NCBI GenBank assembly: GCA_963575745.1
Contig: CAUYUJ010014175.1
Span: 231,586-295,585, forward strand
DNA: 64,000 nt
Reading direction: 5' to 3'
Source of the DNA: Prorocentrum cordatum
Lineage: Eukaryota; Sar; Dinophyceae; Prorocentrales; Prorocentraceae
This document shows, in pieces, positions 11,171-21,011 of this stretch. Position numbers and translations under genes: made by a program. The notes below the pieces were generated by a model. It was not told the DNA's origin. It saw only the letters and a list, made by a program, of their open reading frames with translations, and did no database searches. Numbering within the stretch: the first letter of the stretch is position 1; each line of letters starts with the position of its first letter.

Positions 11171-12639
11171 GATCCCAAAAGGCCTCCCAAACGGACCTCC
11201 TCCTTCTCGCCTCCTCCACCTCGCACCCTAAAGCTCCGCAGTCCCCGCCCAAAACCTCCGCAATGCCACGCAAGATCCTGGCGGATGTGCGCGGCAGCGC
11301 CATGGAACAAAATCACATTTGATTTCAGAGCCTGGCTCAAGAAAGCGCTCTGCCGCCAACGCTTGATCGGCATCGGCAGCATCATCAGCAGCACCTGAAT
11401 CAAACACGCGCCGACCCCTGCAGCGCCGCACTGCCGACGACCTCTCGCCCAATCGACCGCGGTGCCTCATCATGGGCCGGCGGAATAAGCGAAGCGATTA
11501 AACAACTGTTTTCACCGACCGGCGTGTGGTATGTTCGCACATGCTCTGGATGTTCGTCTGCCCCTCAACTGCCCATATGTTCCGCCATGTTTCTTGGAAG
11601 CGACGTTTATGTGTCTTGTTCGACCCCCTGAGAAATGACTTTAGCAGCGGAGGGCGTTTTTTCTTCGTGATGGCCCCGGGGTTTTCTTTTCAGGCCGCGG
11701 GACCCTCGAAGACAAACATCCAGGGCGCCGAGCTGCTCTGGAGAAGGCCCGGATGCAACAAAATCATGTCGGGCCCCTGGTATTTCTTCCTCTTTGGGCC
11801 CAGGTCAGTCCAGACCCGGGTCAGTCAGGCCTTGCGAAGTCCTGCAAGCTCTTGCAGAACCCTGAACCCAAAAGCCGGGTCAGTGCAGCCCCGGCCCTGC
11901 AGGATCCTGCAAGATTCCGCGCTCCGGCTAATCACCGTTTGCATGAATGCGGCCCCCCCCGTCGCCGAAACCATCCTCGTGTTACATCTGCGCAATGTGT
12001 ACGTCCGAAAACAAGGTGGAGTCATGTACGTCTACAATCATACCTAAGCCGGAAAAACACCCTTCAAGAACATGAGGTTTTCCGTCGGCGAACACAAACC
12101 TAATCTGAGGGTACCCTCCCCATGATGCGCGAGAACATCCCAAAAACACGAAGTACTTTAGGGTAACCTCCCCGATCCGATCTCGATCTTAGACTTCGGT
12201 CCGTCGCCGAACTTGGCTGTTGGACAAGAGCTCGGGTCTCTCTGGCGGCCGTTCGAAATGATCCCGGCACCCCCAGAACGCTTGCGGCGAGGCGCAGCCG
12301 CTGGAACGCATCCCAAGGCTTGAAGCTGAAAACGTCCGAAAATCAAAAAAAATCGTACCCGAAAACTTCCCATTCCACCCTCGGCCCGTTGCCCAAAGCC
12401 CTGTTGCCTCGGCCCGACAATACGTGAACGTCCTGCTTTCGCTGTAGTCCTGTCTTCTCGGCCATACGCAATAATGACCCTGGGTAAAAGTGACCTTGGT
12501 GCGCAGCGTTGTGGAGGCCGCGGGGGGACCAAACACATGCGCGCAATTCCCTACTATCGCGTCGCGCTCGGCGATCGCGGGGATCCCTATGAACCCGCAC
12601 CAAAGGTCACTCCGGCGAAAAAACACTTTTACCCAAAGA
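11171..12639. other. No gene seen; repeat R3 in the middle
   Basis: At 11,796-11,950 there are GACCCGGGTCAGTC and GGATCCTGCAAG units related to 37,350-37,545 (repeat R3). The rest is unique. Short frames on both strands show no domain. Confidence 0.45.
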
Positions 12640-12640
12640 T

Positions 12641-12813
12641 CCGATGTCGTGATTTTTTAATACGGGGTCCCGGGCAGTCCCGACCCTTTTCCCAGGGCTG
12701 GTTTTTCATCCCGAATCTTTTTTCGCGGTCCCAAGGCCCGGCGAGGACCTCTCGAGACCGAAAAAAACAAACAAACTCCGTTTTGTTTTTTCAATACGTT
12801 GGATATCTCGGTA
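12641..12813 (+). repeat. Dispersed repeat family R1, copy 3 with 3' extension
   Basis: GATGTCGTGATTTTTTAAT, AGTCCCGACCCTTTTCCCAG, GGTTTTTCATCCCGAATC and GAGACCGAAA are present. The copy continues into TCAATACGTTGGATATCTCG, which also follows the R1 copy at 44.1 kb, so the family is longer than its core. Confidence 0.75.
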
Positions 12814-13011
12814 CGTGTCTTGGATCTTCCCCCTTCGTTCCTCCCTCCCCCGGCACTCGTTCCTCCCGTCGAGAAGGCGCCTCCTGCCTCTGCTGCCTTC
12901 GCGCCTCCCCCGCCTCTCGCCTCTCGCCTCCCTGTGTTGTTGGGGGAAGCCAAGGATCGAGCTTGTAGGGTTGGATTCGCGCCGTCGGTCGGACGTCCAT
13001 TGCATGCTTGT

Positions 13012-13160
13012 GTCGGGCATGTCCTCCTACAGACGATTATTTACAGAAAAATAAAACAGCAACTGTTTAAACATATTTGGGGGATGTGCCAGAACATGTT
13101 CCGGAAAAGCTACGATCCCTGCTGGAGGATTGACATGTGTTCGCGATGTTCCCCTTGTGT
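13012..13160. mobile_element. Family C element, left end only
   Basis: GTCGGGCATGTCCTCCTACAG at 13,012-13,032 (quoted with its last base removed from the repeat end) matches the left inverted end of the intact copies at 35.1 and 55.4 kb, and is followed by the same kind of AT-rich interior. No right end is found at the expected distance, so it is truncated or diverged. Confidence 0.5.
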
Positions 13161-14720
13161 GTTTCGTCGCGCGTAAAGTACACAGCGCGCTGCGCGCTCG
13201 ATGAAGAGAACGCCTTTTCAACGCAACGTAAGCAATGGCGGCACTTTTGCGTTACAAGAGAAACTCGCTACACATTCACTGGTTCCGCGTTCGCCCGAGA
13301 GCGAACCGACCCTGCTGCGCACTCAGCCGACTTCACACGGTTCGGTGCCAGTGGGCTCACCTCGAGGACGAGCGACAAACGCAGCGTATGCCCTGACGGC
13401 ACGCGACGGGAGCCACCAGGAAAAAAAACAATCCAAACTTGTAGACGATCCATAAGCAGTCGCTGATCGCAACGCGCGCATATGGCAAACGAGAAGCGCC
13501 GCACAAGAAAGATAGTGGTCCGCAAGGGCTGGCGGAACGCCGCAAGCTCGTCCTTGTTTATCGATCGGTCGATCGATCAATATTCCGATCGACTGGTCCC
13601 CCTCCCCCCCGCGTCCTCCCCCCCTACCAATTTCGGCCCAATCTGTAAAAACGAATGCGGGCGCCCGGAAAACCAGGATCCAAGAAAGGATGCACCGCGC
13701 GATCCGCGCGACCACCTTGCCGGTCCAATTGATAATGATCGAGTGAGCTGCGCTTGTACGTTGATGTGCAAATGTGCACATGTAGCCGCAATCGTGATCT
13801 GCCACATCACACGCCTACTTCATCACACGCCGACTTGTCCCCTTATCAGCTCTACCCCACTAAAGCGGCGCGTGCAAGCCTCCTATTCTCTTCTATCCGG
13901 GAACTGGCGAGTGTGTATATGACATGTATACGCCGACTCCAAGTCTGCCCTACTCGGAAACGGCTCTAACGTTACCCCGCGCCCAATTGCATTCAATTTG
14001 ACTCACGGACAACCTCCAATCCACTCCCACCGCGATCCATCTCAACTCAGACTCTTTCATTTCACATCGATAATGGCATCGAAGGGGTTATGCCTTGTCC
14101 AGTCAGCGATGTCCCTCGGGGGAAATACCCCGCGTGATTGCCGAACGAAGCCCAGTGGCCGAACGTGGGAAGCACCGGCCTATGCGCGCCACCCTTATTT
14201 AGAGGGAGTAGGGCGGGGAGGCTGCACAAGGATGGCGCGCAGAAGGGAGGGGGTACACAGCGGGGGCGCCTGGAGTTTTGCAGCGAGAATTTGAATGCCA
14301 GCGGCCACAAAGACTGATCGGGTTGATTCTGTGGACGTGCGTAGCAAGATGGGAAAAATTAGGGAGTCAAATCTTCTCAAATCGGCAGGGCCACTGTCGG
14401 CTGCCCACTGGGTACTCGTCGAATTGCTCACGCTGAACGCAAATGTAATCGCAGCGCCGCGCCATCCAGTCCACGATGGTATCGCGCGGTCGACCCTCAT
14501 TGCACGCCTCTGCTAGAACGTGACACCGCGAACTGTCGCCACCAACTGCGGCAAAACAAATAATGGTGGCGCCACGCGGCGCATCGTGTCTTCCAATCGC
14601 GTGCATCGTGCGTTCGCCTGGGCAGAATCCAGAAAAGAGTCCCAGACTATTCCTGGAGTGCCTTGCATAAACTTGACAAATCGCGAGAAGACAACTAGCT
14701 TTAATTATTTCTCAAAATAC
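13161..14720. other. No gene seen
   Basis: Lower-GC unique sequence with short frames on both strands. GATCGATCGGTCGATCGATC-like sequence at 13,558-13,580 is a small palindromic cluster. A minus-strand frame near 14,370-14,606 reads GRPRDTIVDWMARRCDYICV, which resembles retroelement protein in texture but has no catalytic motif I can point to. Confidence 0.4.
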
Positions 14721-14723
14721 ATT

Positions 14724-14744
14724 CCGTAGAGGGACATCCCCGAC
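14724..14744. mobile_element. Family C element, right end only
   Basis: CCGTAGAGGGACATCCCCGAC has the layout of the right inverted end of family C (CCTGTAGAGGGACGTGCCCG). AT-rich sequence precedes it, but no matching left end was found about 150 bp upstream. Confidence 0.45.
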
Positions 14745-14950
14745 TTCATTGTATGCGGGCAAGACTTGTGTTCACATCCACTGCAGCTTGAAGTTTCGGG
14801 TTCCGTTCCCCAGAAACCCGAGGCATACTGAATATGGATCAAAGTCTGGCGCCCTAGAGGCTCGACGTCTGTCCATATCCTGTGCGTCACGGCCTTGTGG
14901 CGCCCTTTCCAAGAGAGTTCAAAACGCACTGGGTATGCATACGAATGTTG
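14745..14950. repeat. Palindrome-forming repeat R4, copy 1
   Basis: Contains GCAAGACTTGTGTTCACATC, then TGAATATGGATCAAAGTCTGG, with GTCTGTCCATATCCTG in opposite orientation. The same alternating arrangement is clearer at 54,190-54,400. Confidence 0.45.
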
Positions 14951-15059
14951 CCCGCGCTGTAGGCGTTCTTCTTGTGCAAATTTCGAACTTTGGCCGACGA
15001 ATAGGCGGGGTCTGGGCCTGGGCCTGTGCTGCGTCGATCTGCTCCTGTCAGTCGCGCAA

Positions 15060-15190
15060 GCGGAGGAGGAGGAGGAGGAGGAGGAGGAGGAGGAGGAGGA
15101 GGAGGAGGAGGAGGAGGGGGAGGAGGAGGAGGAGGAGGAGGAGGAGGAGGAGGGGAGGAGGAGGAGGAGGAGGAGGGGGAGGAGGGGAGA
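15060..15190 (+). repeat. (GGA)n polypurine tract
   Basis: About 130 bp of GGA with a few GGGGA interruptions, purines on the plus strand. Confidence 0.97.
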
Positions 15191-15289
15191 GGACGCAGCC
15201 GCCAAGAGCAGCCACGACCTTGCCTATAAAAAGGAGGGAGAGGGCGGGAGGCCCGGGGCTCGGGCGCCGATCGGCGGAACAACGGAGAA

Positions 15290-15474
15290 GCAACGGCGGC
15301 ATTCTGCGTGCATGTGTCGGTTCCGCGCGTGCTCCATTGCCAGCAAGGAGGAAAGACTGGTCTACTCTGTAAGAACGGTTTTTGAAGGCAAATCTGCCTT
15401 CAAAAAACCGTTCTTACCAAGCAACGGCGGCATTCTGCGTGCATGAGTCGGTTCCGTGCGTGCTCCATTGCCAG
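15290..15474. repeat. 53-bp direct repeats flanking a hairpin
   Basis: The segment AACGGCGGCATTCTGCGTGC through GTGCTCCATTGCCAG occurs at 15,290-15,343 and again at 15,421-15,474 with few differences. Between the copies lies the hairpin at 15,369-15,417. Confidence 0.8.
15369..15417. repeat. Strong inverted repeat (hairpin)
   Basis: Arms GTAAGAACGGTTTTTGAAGG + CA and TG + CCTTCAAAAAACCGTTCTTAC pair along 22 bp with one unpaired base, around the 4-nt loop AATC. It sits between 53-bp direct repeats. Nothing around it suggests a terminator, since there is no gene beside it; a foldback insertion is more likely. Confidence 0.9.
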
Positions 15475-15537
15475 ATGATCCAGGATGTTCCCCGATGGTC
15501 CTCGCAGAAAAAATGCACACGTCCGAGCGATGCCAAG
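15475..15537. mobile_element. Family B element, right half
   Basis: ATCCAGGATGTTCCCCGATGG and CACACGTCCGAGCGATGCCAA match the right half of family B. The left inverted end is absent; the 53-bp direct repeat occupies its place. Confidence 0.65.
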
Positions 15538-16019
15538 GGGACTGGAACGACTGTAACTGGAATTGGCCTGACAGGGCCGTCAGAGAAATGGCGGGACTTA
15601 GTCTGAAGTGTGCCGCGAACTCCCGCTGCAAACAATTCACGGGAACTGGACACGCCAGGACCGTCAAAAAACATCGGCGAACCCGGGCTCTGGCAAACCC
15701 GAGTATTGCGTTTCCCCGATCTGTCTGCCCGCCCCCACCCCTGGCATTTCCCTCATCCCTCTCCTCCTCCTCCACCTCCTCCTCCTCCTCCTCGTGCTCC
15801 TCCTCCTCCTCCTCCTCCTCCTCCTCGTACTCCTCCTCCTCCTCGTGCTCCGTCTCCTCTTCTCCTCCTCTAGGAGCTGTTGTGGCTTTCGGCGCAGCAA
15901 GAGCTCCTGCCACACCCGCCACACCGTACGTCCCGTGGGTGGAGCTAGAGGTCATGCGAGGCGATGGGACTATGCTGGCCTTTTGCACGCACGCACACTT
16001 AAACGTCGCGCGGAAGAAG
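15538..16019 (-). repeat. Unique sequence with a CCT tract at about 15,765-15,870
   Basis: No gene. The tract is CCT with CGT and TCG interruptions, so purines are on the minus strand. Flanking sequence has no recognised feature. Confidence 0.7.
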
Positions 16020-16190
16020 TAGGTAAGAACATGAAGTAGGAAGGCAGATTAAGTTGATTGGGTCCAGGCCCCCCAGAGAATAACACAACACAGCAAAAGC
16101 GTGTCGATTCTTGAAGTAGGAAGGCGCGTGAAGTAGATTGCGATCTGGGAATCCGAGAATGCCTACTTTCAACGACCGGCGAGTTCATAT
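16020..16190. repeat. Dispersed repeat R2, copy 2; empty site for family A
   Basis: Matches 9,640-9,780 (AACATGAAGTAGGAAGGC, CCCAGAGAATAACACAACAC, TTCTTGAAGTAGGAAGGCG). It ends GATCTGGGAATCCGAGAATG followed directly by CCTACTTTCAACGACCG. At 26,734-26,953 the same sequence is split at this junction by a family A element, so this is the unoccupied version. Confidence 0.75.
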
Positions 16191-16363
16191 TTCTGATGGT
16201 TTTGAGAGCTGTTGTACACAATGTTGAGTGGGCGGGTTGCACGCGATTAGGGGAGATATCGACGACCGCGCCGAAAATGGATGTATTGATATTGAATGGC
16301 ACGGGCAGCGCAGCACTACATGGCGAGGATGTGTTTCAGACAGGACCTCCAAACCATACTTGA

Positions 16364-17027
16364 GTGCAATTCGGTTTCCGAAACTCGAAGTGGTCTAACC
16401 GGTCGCGCGGATTGGCAATACTTTTCAACCAGGAGCTGAAGGGCACATTGCAGCAGACGGAGTTTTCCCCGCGCTCCCGAGGAATATCTGGACGTAGTGC
16501 GATGGCAAGGTCCCGCATCGGGCCCGTCTCAGTCGCCTTCTTCCCGATCTACCTGCCGCCTGAAAGCACCTCGCTAAACGTACTGAAAGGAGACCGCCGA
16601 CAAGTGTATGCAGTGGTTGACCGAGGTCGTCGATAAGCTAGGACGCCAGTGCTTGATCATCGTCGGCGGCGACTTGAATTGCTCATTCGGCATACGGCGT
16701 GACCACGCAGGGAGAAAGTAATTCAGGACGGACTCGACTGTCGGATTGTCAAGCCCAAGAATGGAAACAAATATTTCGCAGCGAGTGAGAGAAGCAATGG
16801 GGGATAATCATCTGTCAGTATGCAGCAGTTACTGGGACACAGGACCCACGTATTTGCATGGCAGCAGCAGAAGCAAGATTGATCATTTCCTCATACCCAC
16901 GGAGAGCTTGCAGAAAGTGCACAGTTGTCGAGCTCTTCGCCAACTTGGACAACGATTGCAAAGACGTATTACAACTTTTCCCCAGGATCACGTACCGCTG
17001 ATGATGGAGATCGATGTCCAGTTGTAG
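16364..17027 (+). pseudogene. LINE endonuclease domain (EEP fold), frameshifted
   Basis: Nicks target DNA to prime reverse transcription. Visible parts in order: RGLAILFNQELKGTLQQTEF and RIGPVSVAFFPIYLPPES (a strand ending in the Y-x-P region of apurinic-type endonucleases), then IIVGGDLNCSFG at 16,656-16,691 with the catalytic Asp/Asn pair, TYLHGSSRSKIDHFLIP with the SxIDH motif, and QDHVPLMM with the terminal catalytic His. At least one frameshift lies between the first part (ends 16,636) and GGDLN, and another stretch of stops lies before 16,746. All key residues are still legible, so decay is recent relative to the rest of the element. Confidence 0.8.
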
Positions 17028-17129
17028 ACGGGGCATGAAGGATCACACCACCCACGCGTCAACCGAGGATCTATCATGGGCGCCTATGGACATCGACACT
17101 TTCGGATCGGAATGACTACCTGAGGGAGC

Positions 17130-17749
17130 TTGAGCGCATCTCCGAAGAGATTACCGAAGACAGGTGGCGCGACATGTGGGACAGAGGAGACGTACAAGCT
17201 GGATAGGACATGCTGCGCGAATGTATCCATGAGAGCTTGAAGAAAACATACCCGCCCGGAGATCACCCGTCGGAGCAGTGCGCCTACGTGCGAAAAGAGA
17301 GGAAGGAACTCATCAAGCAGAGGGCCCGGTTAAGAGAGCAGCTGGCCCAGCGGACAGAGTTGGACGTTGCGAGCGCCAAGCTGAAACAGATCACGCGCCA
17401 GCTCCAGGCCACTCGACGTGAACGCGCGGCTCAACGGCGCAAGGAGACGGTGGAGCAGCTAGCGGCAGCTTGGAAATGACGTGACCAGTCCCAGGTACAT
17501 AGCCTGAAGACGTCCTTGGCAGGGACAGGGGGAGGGCCAAAGAAGCGTTTCCTGTTCGGCACGCGGCAAACAATGACTCTGGAGGAGGCCACTAAAGAGT
17601 TCGCACAAAAAGCTGAGGAAGGAGGACTGGGATCCCAGCCTGTGAACTTAGACGAGATGCAGGCCGATTACCAAAATGTGCCTAAGCTAGTGGCGCCAGG
17701 AGAAGCAGTTGAGAGAGCACAGGCGGATCGCAGGGGGCAGATGCAATAG
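17130..17749 (+). pseudogene. LINE linker: basic coiled coil and acidic segment
   Basis: A 90-codon frame at 17,210-17,479 contains CAYVRKERKELIKQRARLRE and ASAKLKQITRQLQATRRERA, a heptad-like charged helix. After a stop a second frame (17,516-17,749) has GPKKRFLFGTRQTMTLEEAT and QADYQNVPKLVAPGEA. In LINEs this region joins endonuclease to reverse transcriptase. No catalytic residues are expected here. Confidence 0.6.
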
Positions 17750-17829
17750 TTACGTGCGACAGGCACCAAAGAGGAGAGTTTGCCTAGAATGGCGAGTCGT
17801 GTCAAAGCTTTACTGATGGGCATGATCGT

Positions 17830-18620
17830 AACATGTGTTCGAACGATGATGGCACGTCCTTTTATTACCCACGCACGTTTTCGAGGCGGTACAATGACTT
17901 TGTCACCCTCACTAGGATGGTAAAGGCCATGTCCATGAGCACCGCGCGGTCGCATACTTTCTTTCAGCCCAAGCATAACGGGGCGAGTGGGATAAAGAGC
18001 CTCAGAGTACTGCGCTGTGTCGACGCGTTCGGCATGAGCTGCTATGGGCAGATGCTGAAGCGTACGAAGCGACCCACATCGGAGGACTTGTCGTACGGAG
18101 GGATCAGAGGACGTCGCCGCGAGGGGTGTCTCTTAGCATTATCGGCAGCAGCTTGGAGGTGAAGAGAGGCAAGGGTGTCTGTCACGCACGGTGACCAACT
18201 ACGACGTCACGAACGCTTTCGTATGCACGAATAGGCATCGGCGCGCTCATCGATTACATATCACGTATGCACACACATGCCTGCAAGCCAGCAGCACAGC
18301 ACACAGCAGCGCAGCTAAACAAAGCAACCGATCTACTACAATAGCAGCTCCTGCAGACAGGGCATCATTTGAACAAGCACACGACAGCGCACACTGCGAA
18401 TCTCATGGGGCACGGTGCTTTGTCATGCGTCAAGCAGATGTGCGCGCCGTCGCTGATCAGGGGCACCGTTGACACGGGGGCGCGTTTGCTCGGACCGAAC
18501 CCCTCTTTTGATAGAGTGCCTCGTACAAAGCTCAGCAGGAGGATCAAAGCTCCTAAATCAGGATGGCGATCGTTGGGGCATGCCTGGCACCAACCGCTCC
18601 CGCGCAGATTGAAGAGAATG
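17830..18620 (+). pseudogene. Reverse transcriptase remnant, heavily decayed
   Basis: Only traces remain. VTNYDVTNAFVCTNRHRR at about 18,190-18,240 has the position and look of RT motif A (F/Y-D-x-x-N-A-F), carrying the first catalytic Asp. No YADD or YVDD motif C was found. Frames around it are interrupted by stops, and about half the expected domain length is missing. The call rests on this motif plus the flanking LINE parts. Confidence 0.5.
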
Positions 18621-19340
18621 TTGTTCCTCTGTTTTGTTTACTCCGCAGCGGTGTCGGGATCGGCATCGTTCGTGCTACCACAAGACTTCACTGATCGAAT
18701 GGACAGTGTGATTGGAACAAGTGCTTCGGGGAATGATGAAAGGAGGTGCCTCGACTACGACTGACGGCGGCAAGACTAGAACCATGCCATCGGGGGCGGT
18801 ACTAGAGCGTTGGGAGATTTCGCCCACAGGAGTAGAGCTCCGACTGCAGCGTCCTCGGTGCATTCGGGCCATTGCCAAGGGCCCCGCGATTCACGACCAC
18901 GTCCTCATGGGAATATCCGTGACCACGAAACTCGATGAGTGCGTCAAACGCCGCCTCTTAGATAGCGCTGGCAGAGTGTGCGAGCACAGCGCCCCATGGG
19001 CAAAACAGTGGCTAGCCGATCTTAAAATGCTTGCTAGGACTACTGCGAAGCATCGTGAAGCCTACCAGATAGAGAGCACGCACCCGAACGTAAACTACAT
19101 AAGTAGATGGCACGACACGCGAAACTTCAAGGCACTCTTGAAAGACAGCCCAGCAACACCAGTGCTTAAGAAGTTAAGGTTGACAAACACATGCTACGAT
19201 CATGGCCAGAACGCGCATATGACGAAACACGGGTTGCAAGGGGACACCACATGCTCGAGGAGGGATACGAGGGGGAACACTTGCGCATGCACGAGATGGG
19301 GGACGAAACTATCCGCGGGGCCGCATACCCTACCATGAAG
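18580..19340 (+). pseudogene. Post-RT tail of family II LINE
   Basis: FVYSAAVSGSASFVLPQDFT is followed, after a shift, by AVLERWEISPTGVELRLQRP and CEHSAPWAKQWLADLKMLAR. The same order is found at 59.9-60.4 kb (AFVSGAGLIGLAAPVLGERH, then VFRVWRMPRCSTALGIHRLR, then STPWAKQVVWDFQALAEV). The shared AxPWAKQ block makes the two regions paralogous. Function of this tail is not known to me. Confidence 0.7.
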
Positions 19341-19560
19341 GCCCTGAACGCTCACGTCACCTTCGCTCATCAGCTTCGAAACGAGCACTCGCTCGCGATT
19401 CGAACGAATCCATCCCTGGTGCCAAATATCTGTCGCAAGTACGGCCTCGTGTTTGAGACATGCATGGGCAGTGGTGAGCAAAGAAGCCACGAACGCGTCC
19501 CTCTAGAACCGCATCCTTCGACTTCTGGCCCGAGCCAGACCCGCCGTACACGTGCGGGCA
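19191..19560 (+). pseudogene. C2H2-like end of family II LINE
   Basis: TMKALNAHVTFAHQLRNEHS looks like the helix half of a C2H2 finger (LxxHxxxxH). It is followed by PNICRKYGLVFETCMG, a second finger whose second Cys has become Tyr. The cysteine half of the first finger is not legible. It probably binds nucleic acid near the C terminus of the polyprotein. Confidence 0.5.
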
Positions 19561-19619
19561 TTGCTGCACCATGCATCAAGACCTACACGCACACTTACAA
19601 CGCGTTCAGGAGCACGTCC

Positions 19620-20438
19620 CAGGACCTGAGGGAGACGATGCACCCTGCGGGGTGGATGCTGACAGGAGCGGGGACCCGCCTGCGGTCAGACACGCTGGAC
19701 GAGGCAAGCGGCGTGGCGGCACCACCAGCACAGCGAGCACGCCAAGGAGCCGATGCACGTGGACCCCAGCAACGCCGTGCGCCTGCTGGGCTTGGGCTGT
19801 CAGCCGACAACGACGAGATGGCGACGCTGCAGAGGGCGACGCTCAACAACATGCAGATGGCCTGCCACATAGCGGGGTCGATATGGGACTTCTACCTGAT
19901 TCCAGAGACGATCGCGACGGAGCAGAGGGCCAACATGGGGACGGCGTACGCGGAGAATGTCAAAACGGGCGAGGAGGACTTAGGCAGCCCACACATTCAT
20001 ATCGGGGTCGCCTTCTTAAGGGGCCTGGCGCAATCGGGGTTGGCAAACCCACACAACGAGATCCTCGTCACTTTCGGTATGTTGGTGAACAACATGTCCC
20101 GCCTGCACGTCAGAGACCTGATCCCCTACTGTCGCATCAAGACGGCATACGCGGAAAAAGGCCAGGAGAAGCAGCACAAGGTGAAGATAATGTTCAACGC
20201 GCTCGCAGCCAGCCCGTACCAGGAAGAGGAGTTGATCAAGGTCGCCTGCAGAGCAACAGCCCAGAACGCGGAAGGAGCGCAGGAGCCCAGCAGGCCGCCG
20301 CCGATCACCGTCCAGCAGTTCCGCCAGGCAATGCACCAAGCCATGGTTCACTTGGGAGCCAAGCCGGTCCAGGCATCAGCGCCGCCGACGGCACTGGAGA
20401 CAGCCATTGGAAGCCAGCTTCGAGACCGCCAGATATGA
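19620..20438 (+). pseudogene. ORF1-like protein of a second family II LINE, fairly intact
   Basis: Open for over 270 codons to a TGA at 20,436-20,438. The readable core starts about 19,817: LNNMQMACHIAGSIWDFYLI, then PETIATEQRANMGTAYAENV, then DLGSPHIHIGVAFLRGLAQS, LIPYCRIKTAYAEKGQEKQ, and a Pro-rich end. The IWDFYLIP...LGSPH pattern recurs at 61,320-61,700 (ASDFFLMPIST...TLGPP). It precedes an endonuclease start by overlap, as expected of the protein encoded 5' of the LINE enzyme. The N-terminal part of this frame is shared with the tail of LINE 1, so the true boundary lies near 19,600-19,800. Confidence 0.6.
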
Positions 20439-20536
20439 GATATGCAGCAGTCAACGTCGATGGGTTACGTAGACGGGCTGAGAAAGACAGTGATCGAACC
20501 CGAGAGCTGTTGGTCAGAATGGGTTATCAGTGTTAG
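20435..20536 (+). pseudogene. LINE endonuclease N-terminus, cut off
   Basis: MRYAAVNVDGLRRRAEKDSD and RTRELLVRMGYQC then stop. The VNVDGL strand with a catalytic Asn is the usual start of a LINE endonuclease. It follows the ORF1-like frame with a short overlap in another frame and ends where a 64-bp tandem repeat begins. It is therefore a 5' fragment whose 3' part is absent. Confidence 0.55.
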
Positions 20537-20700
20537 CACGCAAATCCTGGGTGTGCCAGTGGAGCTACCCAGGCTCTTCGTCGCCAGAGGCGTCAGATCG
20601 CAGATCCTGCGTGCGCCATGGAGGCTACTTGGGTCCGACGTCGCCACGATCGTTAGAACGCAAATCCTGCGGCTCAGCATCGCCGGGGCTCTGCGCCCGA
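20531..20700 (+). repeat. Tandem repeat, period about 60 bp, three copies
   Basis: GTTAGCACGCAAATCCTGGG, GTCAGATCGCAGATCCTGCG and GTTAGAACGCAAATCCTGCG start three units; between the first two starts is GGAGCTACCCAGGCTCTTCG, with GGAGGCTACTTGGGTCCGAC in the next. It lies directly before the exon at 20,724, in what should be intron. Confidence 0.75.
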
Positions 20701-20723
20701 CCCCCGCCTTCACCCTCCAATAG

Positions 20724-21011
20724 CTGCTCGCGAACGCGGCGTTCGCGGAGCGCAGCGCCCTGCGCGCCGACCGCCCGAGCCCTCTCGGCAGGATCGCGGC
20801 CGCCCTCTCGCGCGCGGAGGGCAAGGCGCCGATGGCTCTGCTCGACGTGGTCCGAGCGGCGGGGGGCGTCGGCGAGATCCTCGTCTTCGACGGCCTCCTC
20901 GCCAGAGTTACCTTGGTTCGTCGTCGCCACAGCGACACGCAAGACCCGCGACAGCCTGCCCCCAACCGCACCTACGACCTGTGGGCCCTCTGCGACGGCG
21001 CGGGCTTCTAA
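20724..21011 (+). CDS. Terminal exon of an unrecognised host gene
   Basis: The cleanest coding stretch in the window: 95 codons and a TAA. Readable pieces are LLANAAFAERSALRADRPSP, APMALLDVVRAAGGVGEILV, FDGLLARVTLVRRRHSD and NRTYDLWALCDGAGF. Composition is balanced and most third positions are G or C, as expected of an expressed gene in a GC-rich dinoflagellate. A TAG in the same frame stands immediately before CTGCTCGCG, preceded by CCGCCTTCACCCTCCA, so the exon most likely begins at 20,724 after an AG acceptor; phase 0 is assumed. No upstream exon was identified: the preceding 4.5 kb are LINE relics and a 60-bp array, which may fill the intron. I do not recognise a domain. A retro-copied fragment is the alternative. 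Confidence 0.6.
   Translation: MLANAAFAERSALRADRPSPLGRIAAALSRAEGKAPMALLDVVRAAGGVGEILVFDGLLARVTLVRRRHSDTQDPRQPAPNRTYDLWALCDGAGF

Larger units (their letters stand above)
16200..19560 (+). mobile_element. Family II LINE 1, degraded
   Basis: A plus-strand non-LTR retrotransposon relic. Parts in order: endonuclease, basic helical linker, a trace of reverse transcriptase, a post-RT tail and a C2H2-like end. Frameshifts and stops separate every part. It has no RNase H. The tail pairs with that at 59.9-60.4 kb. No poly(A), target duplication or clean 3' end could be seen. Confidence 0.8.

Noticed and set aside
14370-14606. Endonuclease fragment of a LINE
   Set aside because: GRPRDTIVDWMARRCDY is reminiscent but none of the catalytic motifs are present.
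15369-15417. Transcription terminator
   Set aside because: No gene upstream and no T-run; bacterial-type terminators are not expected here.
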